Assembly (NCBI GenBank): GCA_017415945.1
Contig: JAFQDR010000200.1
Location: 1-6,692 of the forward strand
Source: Oscillospiraceae bacterium
GTDB taxonomy: Bacteria; Bacillota_A; Clostridia; Oscillospirales; Oscillospiraceae
Direction: 5' to 3'
Length of the DNA: 6,692 bases
Shown: one piece after another, positions 6,269 to 6,692 of the stretch
Position numbering within the stretch: the first letter of the stretch is position 1
Layout: every line of letters starts with the position of its first letter
Translations under genes and position numbers: made by a program
Notes under the pieces: model-generated
The model's input: only the letters and a program-made list of their open reading frames with translations
Told to the model about the DNA's origin: nothing
Database searches by the model: none

Positions 6269-6298
6269 CTACACCACACTACACCATTTACTACACCA
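6269..6298 (+). repeat. Three CTACACCA direct repeats after int (candidate arm-type sites)
   Basis: CTACACCA occurs at 6269-6276, 6279-6286 and 6291-6298, with start-to-start spacings of 10 and 12 bases, about one helical turn. The first begins 5 bases after the int stop. Helically phased repeats next to an integrase gene with an N-terminal arm-binding domain are what is expected for integrase arm sites (DR-2 in Tn916). A reverse-strand copy of ACTACACC lies at 6667-6674. Binding is inferred. Confidence 0.65.
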
Positions 6299-6351
6299 AA
6301 ATGCCTGAAACTTATGCAGAGATACAAAGGGTTATGTAAATGTCTGGTCTT

Positions 6352-6377
6352 AAAAAGCCTGTAAACAAAGGCTTTTT
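6352..6377 (+). terminator. Intrinsic terminator of int, symmetric and possibly bidirectional
   Basis: AAAAAGCCT (6352-6360) pairs perfectly with AGGCTTTTT (6369-6377) across an 8-base loop. The A and T flanks make it look like a terminator from either side. It ends the int transcript 88 bases after the stop and could block entry from the flanking DNA. Confidence 0.8.
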
Positions 6378-6525
6378 GCAGGATTATGTGGAGTTATAAA
6401 TCGCCTGCTCTTGTAATCCCCACAATGAAGACTCTCGACTAAAAAGTACGTGAAAAAGCGAGAAAAGCAGAAAAATAAAGAGATATAACGAGATGTGAGA
6501 ACATTTCAGTTAAAAATTTAGTAGT

Positions 6526-6547
6526 TTTACGACAGATTTACGACAGA
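6526..6547 (+). repeat. Perfect 11-bp tandem repeat TTTACGACAGA
   Basis: The two copies abut at 6526-6536 and 6537-6547, and a related TTTGCGACAG lies at 6603-6612. The 11-bp period matches one helical turn. The word TACGACA shares 5 of 7 bases with TACACCA in the repeats behind int, so this may be a second group of integrase arm sites, or the site of another recombinase. Confidence 0.7.
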
Positions 6548-6563
6548 AGGAACAATTCTTGAT

Positions 6564-6603
6564 ACATCCCCTCATCATGTTTTACTTCATGGTGGGGGGA
6601 TGT
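6564..6603. terminator. Strong 16-bp hairpin, probable terminator without a long T run
   Basis: ACATCCCC (6564-6571) pairs with GGGGATGT (6596-6603). The stem continues through TCATCATG (6572-6579) and CATGGTGG (6588-6595) with two G-T pairs, closing an 8-base loop. On the + strand only three T residues follow (6603-6605); on the - strand there is no T run. It may be a weak terminator, possibly belonging to the flanking chromosome, or a structured recombination site. Confidence 0.55.
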
Positions 6604-6636
6604 TTGCGACAGGGATAAGGATACACTAAAACAAGA

Positions 6637-6692
6637 GGTTCTTTTTGGCACTGTACTCTTTTCGGGGGTGTAGTCCATTGAGTATCTGAGTA
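6637..6692. mobile_element. Possible terminus of an insertion sequence running off the window
   Basis: GGTTCTTTTTGGCACTGT (6637-6654) has a GG-start, T-rich form that recalls the terminal repeats of some Firmicutes insertion sequences (an ISL3-like end is one possibility). The partner end and transposase lie outside the window if they exist. This rests on resemblance only. Confidence 0.15.

Larger units (their letters stand above)
6265..6692. other. Right-hand flank of the integrase: no gene seen, probable attachment-site region
   Basis: No gene is supported in these 428 bases on either strand. In order they hold three CTACACCA repeats, a bidirectional-looking terminator, complementary segments GCAGG (6378-6382) with CCTGC (6404-6408) and TGTGG (6387-6391) with CCACA (6420-6424), an A-rich purine tract (about 6422-6500), a TTTACGACAGA tandem repeat, a 16-bp hairpin and a possible insertion-sequence end. 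In Tn916-like elements the crossover site lies shortly beyond int, so the right junction is likely here. Its exact position needs the left end or an empty site. All minus-strand frames are open at the right edge, too briefly to call a gene. Confidence 0.5.

Noticed and set aside
5665..6327. 220-residue minus-strand frame opposite int
   Set aside because: It is antisense to the catalytic domain of int, has no family signature, and its start lies in the repeat region with no ribosome site.
6538..6678. 46-residue minus-strand frame beginning MDYTPEK
   Set aside because: It is short, runs through the hairpin and repeats, has no clear ribosome site, and all three minus frames are open there, so there is no coding signal.

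Overview
The window looks like Firmicutes/Clostridia DNA, probably from a Ruminococcus- or Lachnospiraceae-like gut anaerobe. This rests on moderate GC, strong AAGGAGG-type ribosome sites before xis and int, a clostridial-style fused ABC transporter of about 1000 residues, and a Tn916-type xis-int module. The taxon is an inference and no marker gene is present. All recognisable genes lie on the + strand.

Layout. Positions 1-80 hold the C-terminal tail of an unrecognised gene. Positions 102-1241 encode an eight-helix AI-2E/PerM-family membrane protein. Positions 1304-4327 encode a 1007-residue MacB-type ABC protein: ATPase, one membrane helix, a very large methionine-rich outer domain, then three membrane helices. 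A 12-bp tandem repeat runs into a strong intrinsic terminator (4362-4403) that closes this transporter block. Positions 4404-4691 are a gene-free leader rich in short repeats and hairpins. Positions 4692-4889 encode a Tn916-type excisionase and 4999-6264 a full-length tyrosine integrase with all catalytic residues. Positions 6265-6692 carry no convincing gene. They hold three CTACACCA repeats right behind int, a terminator, an A-rich purine tract, two perfect tandem copies of TTTACGACAGA, a 16-bp hairpin, and a possible insertion-sequence end.

How it fits together. In the Tn916 family xis and int lie at one end of the element, with int pointing at the nearby attachment site. On that model the element body lies to the left, so the two transporter genes could be its cargo, and 6265-6692 would hold the integrase arm sites and the right junction. 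The left end is outside the window, so attL, attR and the core crossover cannot be fixed.

The most interesting part is the short xis-int junction (4863-4998). It contains a perfect 11-bp inverted repeat over the xis stop codon, a repeated GCACGGAT word, a long terminator-like hairpin with a possible promoter inside it, and a second hairpin that would mask the int ribosome site. The two hairpins share one strand and cannot coexist. This looks like a compact RNA switch separating integrase from excisionase expression. No function has been demonstrated from the sequence alone.
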